NCBI RefSeq assembly: GCF_005221325.1
Contig: NZ_CP039888.1
Span: 1,798,001 to 1,862,000, forward strand
DNA from: Agrobacterium tumefaciens
Lineage (GTDB): Bacteria > Pseudomonadota > Alphaproteobacteria > Rhizobiales > Rhizobiaceae
Direction of reading: 5' to 3'
DNA: 64,000 nucleotides
Shown here: positions 7,997 through 18,610 of the stretch, in pieces
Layout: every line of letters starts with the position of its first letter
How positions within the stretch are numbered: position 1 is the stretch's first letter
Notes under the pieces: model-generated
The model's input: only the letters and a program-made list of their open reading frames with translations
Told to the model about the DNA's origin: nothing
Databases searched by the model: none
Made by a program: the position numbers and the translations under genes

Positions 7997-8875
7997 TCAG
8001 TCCTTGCGCAGATGCAGCGTCACCCAGCCATTGCGCCAGATGGTGCGGACATGGGAAAGCCTTGCACCATTATAGGCGGAAAGCACCTTCCAGCGCTGCG
8101 ATGCGAGAATGCCCGACAGGATAACGGTGCCGCCGGGCGCCAGATGCGTGACGAGCTGCGGCGCCATCTTGATGAGCGGCCGCGCCAGAATATTGGCGAT
8201 GATGAGATCGAACGGACCATGCTTGCGGAAGGCATCCGAGTGGAAACCCGGTGCGGTCTCCAGCGCCATCCCGGAAACAATGCCGTTCAGCCGCACATTT
8301 TCCTTCGCCACCTTGACGGCAATGGGATCGATGTCAGTCGCAAGCACGGGAATAGGACGCATCTTGCGCACGGCAATAGCGAGAACACCGCTGCCGGTGC
8401 CGAGATCGAGCGCGTTGCGCACCGTCCGTGCACGTAGCACTTCCTCAATCATTTCGAGGCAACCGGCCGTGGTGCCGTGATGGCCGGTGCCGAAAGCCTG
8501 CCCCGCCTCGATCTCGATCGCCAGATCGTGGGGTTGCACCTTGTCGCGGTCATGCGCGCCATGGACGATGAAGCGCCCTGCCCGCACCGGCTTCAGCCCC
8601 TCGAGCGACTTGGCGATCCAATCGACATCGGGAACGATTTCCTTCTCAATGACGACACCGGGAAATGCGGGAGCAAGCAAAGCGCTGACGCGCTCGCGGA
8701 ACTCCTCCTCCTGCTCGGCCATCAGATAGACGGAGGCTTCCCAGATGTCGCGCTTTTCGTCCACCTCGGTCGTGGCGATCGCGACATCCTCCTCACCGAA
8801 ATAGTCCGACATGAGATCGAGGATTTCACCGGCCTTGATTTCGGTCGTGGTGACATAGAGGCGGATTTCGCTCAC
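7997..8875 (-). CDS. prmA: ribosomal protein L11 methyltransferase
   Basis: Transfers methyl groups from SAM to ribosomal protein L11. The 292-aa protein has an N-terminal substrate-recognition domain and a class I methyltransferase domain. Recognisable family segments are GQAFGTGHHGTTAGCLE, the SAM loop LDLGTGSGVLAI, ATDIDPIAV, and the catalytic-site segment LIIANILARPL. The order of these motifs and the length fit PrmA rather than other Rossmann methyltransferases. It ends just past the terminator of the convergent small gene. Confidence 0.93.
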   Translation of the reverse strand: MSEIRLYVTTTEIKAGEILDLMSDYFGEEDVAIATTEVDEKRDIWEASVYLMAEQEEEFRERVSALLAPAFPGVVIEKEIVPDVDWIAKSLEGLKPVRAGRFIVHGAHDRDKVQPHDLAIEIEAGQAFGTGHHGTTAGCLEMIEEVLRARTVRNALDLGTGSGVLAIAVRKMRPIPVLATDIDPIAVKVAKENVRLNGIVSGMALETAPGFHSDAFRKHGPFDLIIANILARPLIKMAPQLVTHLAPGGTVILSGILASQRWKVLSAYNGARLSHVRTIWRNGWVTLHLRKD

Positions 8876-8954
8876 GGCGGCTGCTTTCTCTGGCTAGGGC
8901 TACTCAATCTGCCTTTGCCACAAAACCTTCATCAGTCCAATAAGCCCGGCGCAA

Positions 8955-9563
8955 TTATGCCTTCGCGCCTTTAAGAAGATTCTGGAGCTTCTGCTCGGCG
9001 ACGTCAGGGTTTTCGCCATAGGCGATCGTCCCTGCGAAGCGGCCGTTGGCATCGAGCAGGATCACGGATGCCGTGTGATCCATGGTGTAATCGCCATTCG
9101 GATTCTTCTCGTCCACCGGTACCTTCTTGGCATAGATACGGTAGCCCTTCAGCGTCTCGGCAATCTTGTCGGCCGGGCCGGTGATGCCGGTGATCCGCTT
9201 CGAGACGTTGGAGACATATTGCTGCATGATCTCAGGCGTATCGCGCTCGGGATCGACGGACACGAAATAGGCCTGCAGCTTGTCGCCGGCCGGATCGACC
9301 TTTTCCATCCAGCCATTCAGCTCGAACAGCGTGGTCGGGCAGACTTCCGGGCAATGGGTGAAACCGAAGAACAGCGCCGTGGGCTTGCCCTGAAACGCCT
9401 TTTCGGTGATCGGCTGGCCATTTTGCGCGGTCAGCGCGAAAGGCACGCCATAGGCCGTCTCCACCATTTCCTCGCGGGTCTTCGTCATCTCGATCGTCAG
9501 CCAGCTGACGACACCGGCGAGAACGACCACCACGGCCCACAATACGATGCGAATATTTCTCAT
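8955..9563 (-). CDS. SCO1/SenC family copper chaperone
   Basis: The 202-aa protein has an N-terminal membrane anchor (residues 5-25, VLWAVVVVLAGVVSWLTI) and a periplasmic thioredoxin-like domain. The copper ligands are present: C71 and C75 in FTHCPEVCP and His at about 163 in MDHTASV. SCO proteins deliver copper to the CuA site of cytochrome c oxidase or act as thiol reductases. No oxidase gene is visible nearby. A 52-aa membrane protein gene lies upstream in the same direction. Confidence 0.9.
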   Translation of the reverse strand: MRNIRIVLWAVVVVLAGVVSWLTIEMTKTREEMVETAYGVPFALTAQNGQPITEKAFQGKPTALFFGFTHCPEVCPTTLFELNGWMEKVDPAGDKLQAYFVSVDPERDTPEIMQQYVSNVSKRITGITGPADKIAETLKGYRIYAKKVPVDEKNPNGDYTMDHTASVILLDANGRFAGTIAYGENPDVAEQKLQNLLKGAKA

Positions 9564-9704
9564 TGTCCAATCCTACCCCGAAAGCCGGCGGCATATCGCA
9601 GGCCCTGCCCGACTGATAGCGAACGGCAGCAGCGACGGCAAATCAACTGGCCGTATTTGGGCTGACCGCGCTGATTTGTCACAAAGCCGCAATTGGCATT
9701 GGGA

Positions 9705-9863
9705 TCACAGGCACCAGGCAATGCCGCTCTGCACGGCGGAAAGGAAGATATCCGTGCCGTGTCGCACCCAGCCGTCAAAGGCAAGAAGCACGATGGCAAG
9801 CGAAGCCACCGCGGCAAGACTTGCCAGAATAAACTTCAGCGGATGGGACGTCAGTGCCTTCAT
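9705..9863 (-). CDS. 52-aa single-pass membrane protein of unknown function
   Basis: The reading frame starts MKALTSHPLKFILASLAAV, has one hydrophobic helix at about residues 10-30, and ends SAVQSGIAWCL. A purine-rich ACAGGGAT precedes the ATG. It has the same direction as the SCO gene and sits 141 bp upstream of it. I do not recognise the family. The codon use and a clean transmembrane segment make it a plausible small gene, though a spurious frame is not excluded; the frame is open further upstream to 10028, but that extension does not look protein-like. Confidence 0.5.
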   Translation of the reverse strand: MKALTSHPLKFILASLAAVASLAIVLLAFDGWVRHGTDIFLSAVQSGIAWCL

Positions 9864-9891
9864 ATCCCTGTTATAACCTGTTTGCGCGGAC

Positions 9892-9921
9892 GCGAAAACC
9901 GCCAAAATACTGGGTTTTCGC
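9892..9921. repeat. inverted repeat upstream of the 52-aa gene and cheW
   Basis: Arms GCGAAAACC (9892-9900) and GGTTTTCGC (9913-9921) are perfectly complementary around a 12-base loop. It lies between two divergent genes and could be an operator or the hairpin of a leader; nothing more can be said from the sequence. Confidence 0.45.
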
Positions 9922-10087
9922 CGTCTGGTGGCGGCAATTGTTAGGGAAAGTTTAAAATCTTGCTGCGCATGATGACCACAGCGGTTTTTCAAGCCTCGAC
10001 ATGATGTCTCCCGGTCCATTCCGGCCACCGCATAAAGCTCAATCCTGCGCGGGCCTGTTAGAGAGCCATCAGAGGAAACCTGCCGTC

Positions 10088-10555
10088 ATGTCCAACGCCA
10101 TCAAGCAATCCGGCGCATATCTTGAAATCGTTTCCTTCCATCTGAGCGATCAGGAATTCTGCATCGACATCATGGCGATCCGCGAAATCCGCGGCTGGGC
10201 GCCGGTTACACCGATGCCGCATACCCCGCCTTATGTTCTCGGCCTCATCAACCTGCGCGGCGCCGTCATTCCCGTCATCGACATGGCTGGCCGCCTCGGC
10301 ATGAAGATGACCGAACCGTCCGAACGCTCCGCCATCATCGTCACCGATATCGGCGGCAAGCTGGTCGGACTTCTCGTGGAACAGGTCTCCGACATGATGA
10401 CCATCCGCTCCGAAGACCTGCAGCCTGCACCGGATATCATTCCGGAAGAGCAGCGCAGCTTCTGCCGCGGCATCGTGGCGCTGGAAAAGAGCATGGTCTG
10501 CTTCCTCAACCTCGACACCGTCATTGCGGACGAGTTGGCGCGCGAAGCGGCCTGA
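10088..10555 (+). CDS. cheW: chemotaxis coupling protein CheW
   Basis: Links chemoreceptors to the CheA kinase. The 155-aa protein is a single CheW domain, with EIVSFHLSDQEFCIDIMAI at the start, the signature VTPMPHTPPYVLGLINLRG and VIPVIDMAGRLG, and SFCRGIVALEKSMVCFLNL near the end. It is a lone gene, with no receptor, cheA or cheY next to it. The agrobacterial chromosome carries one cheW outside the main che operon, which fits (recalled, not checked). The ATG at 10088 is chosen because the domain begins a few residues later; the frame upstream is open but not conserved-looking. Confidence 0.93.
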   Translation: MSNAIKQSGAYLEIVSFHLSDQEFCIDIMAIREIRGWAPVTPMPHTPPYVLGLINLRGAVIPVIDMAGRLGMKMTEPSERSAIIVTDIGGKLVGLLVEQVSDMMTIRSEDLQPAPDIIPEEQRSFCRGIVALEKSMVCFLNLDTVIADELAREAA

Positions 10556-10602
10556 TTAGGCCGGTTCGCCTGATACTTTAACGATTCCGAAACATCCACA
10601 CT

Positions 10603-10717
10603 CCGTCATTCCGGCCTTGAGCCGGAATCCAGTTCGATCAAGTCCTTGATCGAGAAAGAGTTTTTTCACGGCGCAGACGCGCCGTGGCTGGATGCCGGAT
10701 CAAGTCCGGCACGACGG
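10603..10717. repeat. 115-bp palindromic mosaic element (RIME/RPE-like)
   Basis: The outer arms 10603-10632 and 10688-10717 are about 30 bp each and complementary with few mismatches. Between them are a perfect palindrome CGATCAAGTCCTTGATCG at 10635-10652 and a hairpin CACGGCGC-AGAC-GCGCCGTG at 10667-10686. Such nested palindromes between genes are typical of Rhizobiaceae intergenic mosaic elements. It sits between convergent cheW and creA. A degenerate relative lies at 56573-56626. Confidence 0.8.
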
Positions 10718-10755
10718 TTGAGGTCTTGGCGGGCAACGCAGCCCCGACGGCACCC

Positions 10756-11247
10756 TTACGGCTTGCCCTTTTCCCACGTCACCTGCTGGTTATAGAGCGG
10801 CACCGTCGATATCGCCATTTTGGCCGAGCCGTCCGTCAACTCCCGCGCATGCACCAGATAGATCAGCGTGTCATTCGCCTTGTCATAAACGCGGCTGACG
10901 ACGAGCTTTTTCCAGACCAGCGACATGCCCTGCCGGAACACCTCTTCTCCACCCTTGGAGAGATCGATGTCGCCGATTTCCACCGGCCCCGTCTGGCTGC
11001 AGGAAATGGCGTTGTTGGAAGGGTCTTCGAACCAGTTGCCGTTCTTCAGCCGGTCGATCACGCCGCGGTCGAAATAGGTAACGTGGCAGGTGACGCCCTT
11101 GATCTTCGGATCGGCGATCGCCTCGATGACGATGTCATTGCCGATCCAGTCGACGCCGACTTCACCCACCACCTGCGAATGCGCTGCTGTTACCGGCAGC
11201 AATGCCAGAAGGCCCGCAAACAAACCCGACAGAGTTTTCATCCTCAT
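10756..11247 (-). CDS. creA: CreA family periplasmic protein
   Basis: The 163-aa protein has an N-terminal signal peptide (KTLSGLFAGLLALLPVTAAHS) and then a single CreA domain: VGEVGVDWIGNDIVIEAI, DPKIKGVTCHVTYFDRG, and SLVWKKLVVSRVYD. Two cysteines may form a disulphide. CreA is widely conserved in proteobacteria, and its function is unknown. The start at 11247 follows GGAGAAG on the minus strand and gives a clean signal sequence; an upstream in-frame ATG at 11301 would spoil it. Confidence 0.88.
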   Translation of the reverse strand: MRMKTLSGLFAGLLALLPVTAAHSQVVGEVGVDWIGNDIVIEAIADPKIKGVTCHVTYFDRGVIDRLKNGNWFEDPSNNAISCSQTGPVEIGDIDLSKGGEEVFRQGMSLVWKKLVVSRVYDKANDTLIYLVHARELTDGSAKMAISTVPLYNQQVTWEKGKP

Positions 11248-11293
11248 CGCATCTTCTCCGTTACGCTGCTTCAAACATAAGTGGACGAAGCCG

Positions 11294-11923
11294 TTACGCA
11301 ACCCGCGAGACAGCGCGTTTTTTCATGCTGCAGGGCTGGTAACCTGTAGACGTGAGACGACCGGCCACCATGCCGATCTTTTCCGGCAGATCGCGGACAT
11401 GGGCGACCCGCAGCGCCTTGGCAGCGGCGATGGACGCCGCCGCACAGACAACGGCATCTTCCGCGGCATTATGGTGTACGAAACGCAGCTGGAGATGGTG
11501 GGCAATGACATTCAGCTTGTGCGACACCAGATGTGGCCAGACATGCCGGGCAATCTTGACGCTGCACAGATAGGAAAGGTCAGGATAGGACTGCCGGTAT
11601 TTGTCGAACGACGCCCGCATCACGCTGAAATCGAATGCGGCATTATGGGCAATCATGGTCGCGCCCGCGAAGTCGTCGATAAACTCTTCCATCACCTCAG
11701 GGAATTCCGGCGCATCTTCGACGTCGGCTGGGCGAATTCCGTGCACGGCAATGTTGAAGGGCGAAAACCGCATATCCTTCGGGCGGATGAGACGTTCCTC
11801 GACGCGAACGATCGCGCCCTCTTCTATCCACGCAAGCCCGACGGAGCAGGCGCTGCCCCGTTCCTCATTGGCGGTCTCGAAATCGATGGCAATGGTTTTC
11901 AAGAGTGATTCCCGTTGTTTCAT
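11294..11923 (-). CDS. DnaQ-like 3'-5' exonuclease (DEDDh family)
   Basis: The 209-aa protein has the three exonuclease motifs: ExoI IAIDFETAN (Asp/Glu pair), ExoII MIAHNAAFDFSVM, and ExoIII HHNAAEDAVVCA with the DEDDh His and Asp. It is about the size of a stand-alone proofreading or RNase T/ExoX-like nuclease. It is not the polymerase III epsilon subunit, which should have a beta-clamp motif and a different gene context. The C-terminal tail after about residue 180 is basic and less conserved. Confidence 0.85.
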   Translation of the reverse strand: MKQRESLLKTIAIDFETANEERGSACSVGLAWIEEGAIVRVEERLIRPKDMRFSPFNIAVHGIRPADVEDAPEFPEVMEEFIDDFAGATMIAHNAAFDFSVMRASFDKYRQSYPDLSYLCSVKIARHVWPHLVSHKLNVIAHHLQLRFVHHNAAEDAVVCAAASIAAAKALRVAHVRDLPEKIGMVAGRLTSTGYQPCSMKKRAVSRVA

Positions 11924-11945
11924 TCCGGCATAAACCGGATTGGCC

Positions 11946-12848
11946 TCAAAGAGAACCGGCCTCAGTGGAACCCGCCTGCGAAAGCATCCAGTCGATGAGC
12001 GTCACAAGATCGGGATTATCCAACATGCGCCGTGGATAAACCAGGAAATAGGCAAGCGTGCTGGCCATGTCCTTGCCGAAGGGCGCAATCAGTGCACCCT
12101 CCGCAAGTTCACGGGAAACAAGCGAGCGTCGGGTCAGTGCAATGCCGTGTCCGGCCTTGGCCGCATCCAGCGCGCCATTGCTGTCGATGAAGACGGTGCC
12201 GCCGGAAGCGTCGACGTCAGATGCGCCCGCCGCCTCCAGCCAGCGCCGCCATTCGTTGCGGTTTTCGTCATGCAACAGCGGCACGGATTTCAGGTCTCCC
12301 GCCTCCAGAAGCGGGCCGCATTTTTCCAGAAGCTGCGGTGCGCAGACCGGCAAGGTGCTGTCATCGATGAAGCGGATGCTCTCCAGCCCTTCATAACGCC
12401 CGAAACCATGCCGCACCGCCATATCGACATCGTCCCGCGAAAAATCCACCAGCCGGTTGGTCACGCTGATGCGGACATCCACATGCGGGTGCTGCTGCTG
12501 GAAAGAGGGCAATCGCGGCATCAGCCATTGTATGGCGAAGGTCGGCGTGCAGCTAAGTGTCAGAACCGTAATCTCGGAGCGTGCCGTCAGTTCCGCCGTC
12601 GCCTCGCGCATCATCCGGAAGGCGGTTCGAAGCGCGCCGTAATAGCGCTCCCCCTCCCGCGTCAGCTGGATGCTGCGCGGTTTGCGAAAGAACAGCTGCA
12701 CGCCAAGTCGCGCCTCCAGCTCCCTAATCTGCAGGCTGACCGCACCAGGGGTGACGTTTAATTCGTTGGAGGCAAGTGTGACACTGCGATAGCGCGCCGC
12801 AGCCTCGAAGGCCTGCAGCCCCTTGAGTGATGGAAGTTCCGCTGCCAT
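11946..12848 (-). CDS. LysR family transcriptional regulator (GcvA-like)
   Basis: The 300-aa protein has an N-terminal winged helix-turn-helix (LKGLQAFEAAARYRSVTLA, then NVTPGAVSLQIRELEARLG) followed by the LysR substrate-binding domain (ITVLTLSCTPTFAIQWLMPRL). That sequence style matches the GcvA/AmpR subgroup. It is divergent from the DMT transporter at 13048, and LysR proteins usually regulate the divergently transcribed neighbour, so control of that exporter is the natural hypothesis. The effector is unknown. Confidence 0.9.
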   Translation of the reverse strand: MAAELPSLKGLQAFEAAARYRSVTLASNELNVTPGAVSLQIRELEARLGVQLFFRKPRSIQLTREGERYYGALRTAFRMMREATAELTARSEITVLTLSCTPTFAIQWLMPRLPSFQQQHPHVDVRISVTNRLVDFSRDDVDMAVRHGFGRYEGLESIRFIDDSTLPVCAPQLLEKCGPLLEAGDLKSVPLLHDENRNEWRRWLEAAGASDVDASGGTVFIDSNGALDAAKAGHGIALTRRSLVSRELAEGALIAPFGKDMASTLAYFLVYPRRMLDNPDLVTLIDWMLSQAGSTEAGSL

Positions 12849-13047
12849 GATTTAGCCTAACTCAATTATCCAACGAGAAACAATCGTTTGAAAACACCAT
12901 AAAACAGGGTGTAAATACACGCAATGGGACATTCATGGCAGCGGAAAGCCGACGAGCTGAGCTTCAGTTAAGCTCAACCGATATCGGGTGGATGGCGATG
13001 CGCCTGTCTGCAATCATGTCGATATTCATACCCCGTGGGAGACGAAA

Positions 13048-13977
13048 ATGGCGATACAGAAACAGATGGATTCCAGCGAATGGGCGATGCTGGTGGCACT
13101 TTCGCTGCTCTGGGGCGGATCATTCTTTTTCATTGGTGTCGCAGTGAAGGAGCTGCCGCCTGTCACCATCGTCACCTTGCGCGTCAGCCTTGCGGCCATG
13201 GCGCTGCTGGTCGTCTGCCGCATCATGGGGCTTCGCCTGCCGCGCGAATGGGCGGTGTGGCGCGCCTTTTTCGGCATGGGCCTGCTCAATAACATCATTC
13301 CTTTCTGCCTGATTGTCTGGGGCCAGACCCAGATCGCCAGCGGGCTTGCCTCGATCCTCAACGCCACGACGCCGCTCTTCACCGTCATCGTCGCCCATTT
13401 TCTGACCGCCGACGAGAAGATGACCGGCAACAAGCTCGCGGGCGTCCTGATCGGCTTTGCCGGTGTGGCGACCATGATCGGCCCGGCAGCCTTTGGCGGA
13501 TCATCCGGTCTGTGGGGCCAGATCGCCATTCTCGGCGCGGCCATCTCCTATTCCTTCGCGGGCATATTCGGCCGCCGCTTCAAGGCCATGGGCGTGCCGC
13601 CGCTGATGACCGCCACCGGGCAAATATCCTCATCGACACTGATGCTGATCCCCGCCGCGCTCCTCATTGACAAGCCATGGATGCTCGCCATGCCGAGCCT
13701 TGGCACCTGGGGCGCGCTGATCGGCATCGCGCTCCTGTCCACCGCGCTCGCCTATCTCATCTTCTTCCGCATCCTCGCCAGCGCCGGCGCTACCAATCTC
13801 GCACTCGTCACCTTCCTCATCCCCGTCAGCGCCATTTTGCTCGGTTCGCTCATTCTCGGCGAGCAACTGGAACTCAAGCATTTCGCCGGCATGGCGATGA
13901 TCGCCGCCGGGCTTGCGGCGATCGATGGCAGACTGCCGGCGAAACTCCGAAGCCTGCTGCGCAACGCGCCCGCTTGA
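13048..13977 (+). CDS. DMT (EamA) family transporter
   Basis: The 309-aa protein has ten predicted transmembrane helices in two EamA repeats. WAMLVALSLLWGGSFFFIG opens the first, SGLWGQIAILGAAISYSFAG the second, and a basic tail ends it. EamA transporters export amino acids or other metabolites. The start at 13048 follows GGGAGACG with proper spacing. The LysR gene lies divergently across a 199-bp gap, probably as its regulator. Confidence 0.88.
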   Translation: MAIQKQMDSSEWAMLVALSLLWGGSFFFIGVAVKELPPVTIVTLRVSLAAMALLVVCRIMGLRLPREWAVWRAFFGMGLLNNIIPFCLIVWGQTQIASGLASILNATTPLFTVIVAHFLTADEKMTGNKLAGVLIGFAGVATMIGPAAFGGSSGLWGQIAILGAAISYSFAGIFGRRFKAMGVPPLMTATGQISSSTLMLIPAALLIDKPWMLAMPSLGTWGALIGIALLSTALAYLIFFRILASAGATNLALVTFLIPVSAILLGSLILGEQLELKHFAGMAMIAAGLAAIDGRLPAKLRSLLRNAPA

Positions 13978-14039
13978 CAGGGACACGGGGCAAAAGCATT
14001 CTGCGCGCCATGATCGCAACGACACAGAACATCACCCGT

Positions 14040-14081
14040 CGCCATACCACTACCGGCCAACCGGCAGGGAAAGGTATGGCG
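14040..14081 (+). terminator. hairpin downstream of the DMT transporter gene
   Basis: Arms CGCCATACC (14040-14048) and GGTATGGCG (14073-14081) are perfectly complementary, with a smaller CCGG-CCAA-CCGG hairpin inside. There is no T-run, so termination by this structure is uncertain; it could be a remnant of a palindromic repeat. Confidence 0.4.
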
Positions 14082-14171
14082 TCGCGTTAAGCGATCCATT
14101 TCCACCCTGCCAGCCAGAGCAGGGTTCGGACACCTGCTCCGCACACCCCCAATACGCCCAAGGAGACAGGC

Positions 14172-14705
14172 ATGCAGACTGTAAAAATTGCCGACAATGA
14201 AGATAAACAGTTCCAGTTAAGCGACGTTGTCCTGCGTGCCGCGCGTCTGGAGGATGCCGAGGCTTTGACAGACCTGTTCAATCTGCCGGGAGTCCGTTAC
14301 GGCACGCTTCGGCAACCGTTTCAGTCGGTGGAAAAGACCCGAAAAGCGATGGAAAATCGCAGTCCGAACGATATTGCCATCGTCGGCGAATGGCGTGGAA
14401 AGATCATTGCCAATGGTGGGCTTTATCGCAGGGCTGGACGGCAGGCCCACATAGCCGATCTCGTGATCAGCGTTCATGACGATTTCGCAGGAAAGGGCGT
14501 TGGATCACATCTACTTGGGATTCTGATCGACACCGCCGATAACTGGCACGATATCCGCCGCATCGAGCTCAACGTCTTCACCGACAATTTTCCTGCTATC
14601 AGGCTCTACGAAAAATTCGGCTTTGAACGCGAGGGCACCCTGCGCAACGATGCCTATCGTGATGGAAAATACGTTGACGCCCATGTGATGGCGCGACTTC
14701 GATAG
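14172..14705 (+). CDS. GNAT family N-acetyltransferase
   Basis: The 177-aa protein has one acetyltransferase domain. The acetyl-CoA binding motif A is HIADLVISVHDDFAGKGVGS followed by HLLGILID, and motif B is IELNVFTDNFPAIRLYEKFG. The late segment FEREGTLRNDAYRDGKYVDAHVM is typical of the RimJ/PhnO-like group that acetylates amino groups on small molecules or proteins. The substrate is unknown. The 3' end is 4 bp from the stop of the convergent kinase gene. Confidence 0.88.
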   Translation: MQTVKIADNEDKQFQLSDVVLRAARLEDAEALTDLFNLPGVRYGTLRQPFQSVEKTRKAMENRSPNDIAIVGEWRGKIIANGGLYRRAGRQAHIADLVISVHDDFAGKGVGSHLLGILIDTADNWHDIRRIELNVFTDNFPAIRLYEKFGFEREGTLRNDAYRDGKYVDAHVMARLR

Positions 14706-14709
14706 GCGG

Positions 14710-15603
14710 TCAGTTTTCCAGATGATCCGCAAACACTTCCCGAATGGTCCGCCGCGACCATTCGGCCATTTTTTTGTTCCGCCCGCGCTCGGCATCCAGC
14801 ACGATCAGCGCCTTCCATAGCGCCCAGCCGCGCCCGCGCTGCCATGTGGCCTCATCCAGGCCAAGGGCCCGGCGAAAAACATCCCGGCCTTGCGCATCAA
14901 ACACGTTCCACGCCAGAATGAGATCGGACGACGGATCGCCGACGCCGGAACTGCCGAAATCGATGACGGCAGACAGGCGGCCGTCCTTCACCAGCAGATT
15001 GCCCTCGGCAATATCGCCATGCACCCAGACGCCCTGCCCCTGCCAGCGGCTTGAAAGCGCAAGCTGCCATATCTCCATGGCCAGCGGCTGATCCACCTCA
15101 CCGGCAAGCCGCGCCGCAGAAGCCCTCGCCTCCCCATCATAGACAGCCAGCGATCCGCCACGATGGAAATTTTGCGCGCCAGCAAGCGGACCATCGGAGG
15201 CATCGATGTTATGCAAGGCCTTTAAAAATACCGCGACGTCAACAGCGATGGCCGAAAGATCGATGTTGTCCAAATGCCTGACGAGAGGTTCGCCATCGAG
15301 CCAGCGATAAACGGACCAGCAGAACGGATAATCCTCTCCCGATTGCCCCAGCGCCAATGGCACAGGGATCGGAACCGGTAGCAGCGGCGCAAGCACCGGC
15401 AACCACCGGTGCTCCTTCTCCACCTGCGCCACATAACGGGCAGCACTTGGCATGCGGATCAGCATGTCTCCGCCAAGGCGAAAGCTGCGATTGTCCCAGC
15501 CGCTCAGTTCGACCGGCCGTATATCGAGCGCCGCCCACTGCGGAAATTGGCTGGTGATCAGCCCCCGAGCCTGCTCAAGGGTGACGACAATGCGATCATC
15601 CAT
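14710..15603 (-). CDS. aminoglycoside phosphotransferase family kinase
   Basis: The 297-aa protein has the protein-kinase-like fold of the APH/choline kinase group. The Brenner motif is HGDIAEGNLLV (catalytic Asp), followed by the metal-binding VIDFGSSGVGDPSSDL. The N-terminal lobe has SGWDNRSFRLGGDMLIRMP. Such proteins phosphorylate diverse hydroxylated compounds; chromosomal copies in rhizobia are seldom real resistance genes. The substrate is unknown. It lies 62 bp downstream of ligA in the same direction, so co-transcription is possible. Confidence 0.85.
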   Translation of the reverse strand: MDDRIVVTLEQARGLITSQFPQWAALDIRPVELSGWDNRSFRLGGDMLIRMPSAARYVAQVEKEHRWLPVLAPLLPVPIPVPLALGQSGEDYPFCWSVYRWLDGEPLVRHLDNIDLSAIAVDVAVFLKALHNIDASDGPLAGAQNFHRGGSLAVYDGEARASAARLAGEVDQPLAMEIWQLALSSRWQGQGVWVHGDIAEGNLLVKDGRLSAVIDFGSSGVGDPSSDLILAWNVFDAQGRDVFRRALGLDEATWQRGRGWALWKALIVLDAERGRNKKMAEWSRRTIREVFADHLEN

Positions 15604-15665
15604 GCTGTCCTCCTACTCAGGCGTAAAGCTCCAGCTGTGCAGAACAACACGGCCATGACGGCCCA

Positions 15666-17873
<2,208 letters not shown>

Positions 17874-18013
17874 CTAACCTAATTGCGCGAAGAGAAAAAT
17901 TATAAAAATTAATGACCGGTAGAATATTGAAAAAATACAACCCGCTATTTTCTTCACACGTCAGCTTTGATATGCCCGCTAATAGATAAGGTAACAACGC
18001 GTGCAGATATATT

Positions 18014-18526
18014 ATGGACGAAGATTTCGGATCGATCAGATCACCTGAAAAAGTCGATGCTTGGGAGAAGGGACGAAAACCCGAATCTATTTCTAAGCTC
18101 GATGCGATGCTCGGAGCAAAGCTTGCGGAGCTGAAAAACCTTGCACAGTGCCAATTGTTCAGATTTTCTGCCCGTGCAAAAAATTACATTTGGGCAATGA
18201 ATGAAACGGGAGAAATCATCATTGCCGTAGAAGAATTGGCATTGGTGCAACCAGAAGCCAGTTACTCGGGTTATCCAAGGCGGCGGGGATATCGTCATCC
18301 ATCAGAAGAAAAGAAGCTTGGTCACCCAACCCTTCTAAACGGTGGAAAAGCGCGAATTGCAGGCGAATTAGCTTTCGATGATGACGACGACAATGGCCTC
18401 ATCTGGATTTTGAATGCGAACTCAGGCAGGTACTGTAAACAAAAGCCGCCAACACCGGATCAGTTGGATAAAGTGGCTGAAATTTTTAAAGACCGTGGTG
18501 TTGACGTAAAAGTTGATTACGATTAA
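18014..18526 (+). CDS. unrecognised 170-aa protein in an AT-richer islet
   Basis: I do not recognise the family. The N-terminal half is charged, with a conserved-looking stretch AKNYIWAMNETGEIIIAVEE. The C-terminal half reads HPTLLNGGKARIAGEL, a run of acidic residues, then WILNANSGRY and a closing amphipathic helix. From memory that HP-x-L...AGEL...SGRY layout resembles a C-terminal module of some polymorphic-toxin or phage-related proteins, but I cannot confirm it. Codon use is more AT-rich than in ligA and recN on either side, which suggests acquisition. A second orphan gene follows 84 bp later in the same direction. Confidence 0.7.
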   Translation: MDEDFGSIRSPEKVDAWEKGRKPESISKLDAMLGAKLAELKNLAQCQLFRFSARAKNYIWAMNETGEIIIAVEELALVQPEASYSGYPRRRGYRHPSEEKKLGHPTLLNGGKARIAGELAFDDDDDNGLIWILNANSGRYCKQKPPTPDQLDKVAEIFKDRGVDVKVDYD

Positions 18527-18610
18527 CGAACACAATCCGCTATGGTGCGTTAATCCACGCGCAAGAAAATAATGGTATAGTTTAACGGTATTGGGATATA
18601 GGAGAAGAAA

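Noticed and set aside
17930..18560. Short repeats (CCGCTAT) on both sides of the first islet gene as possible attachment sites
   Set aside because: Only 7 bp are shared, no integrase is present, and this is expected by chance.
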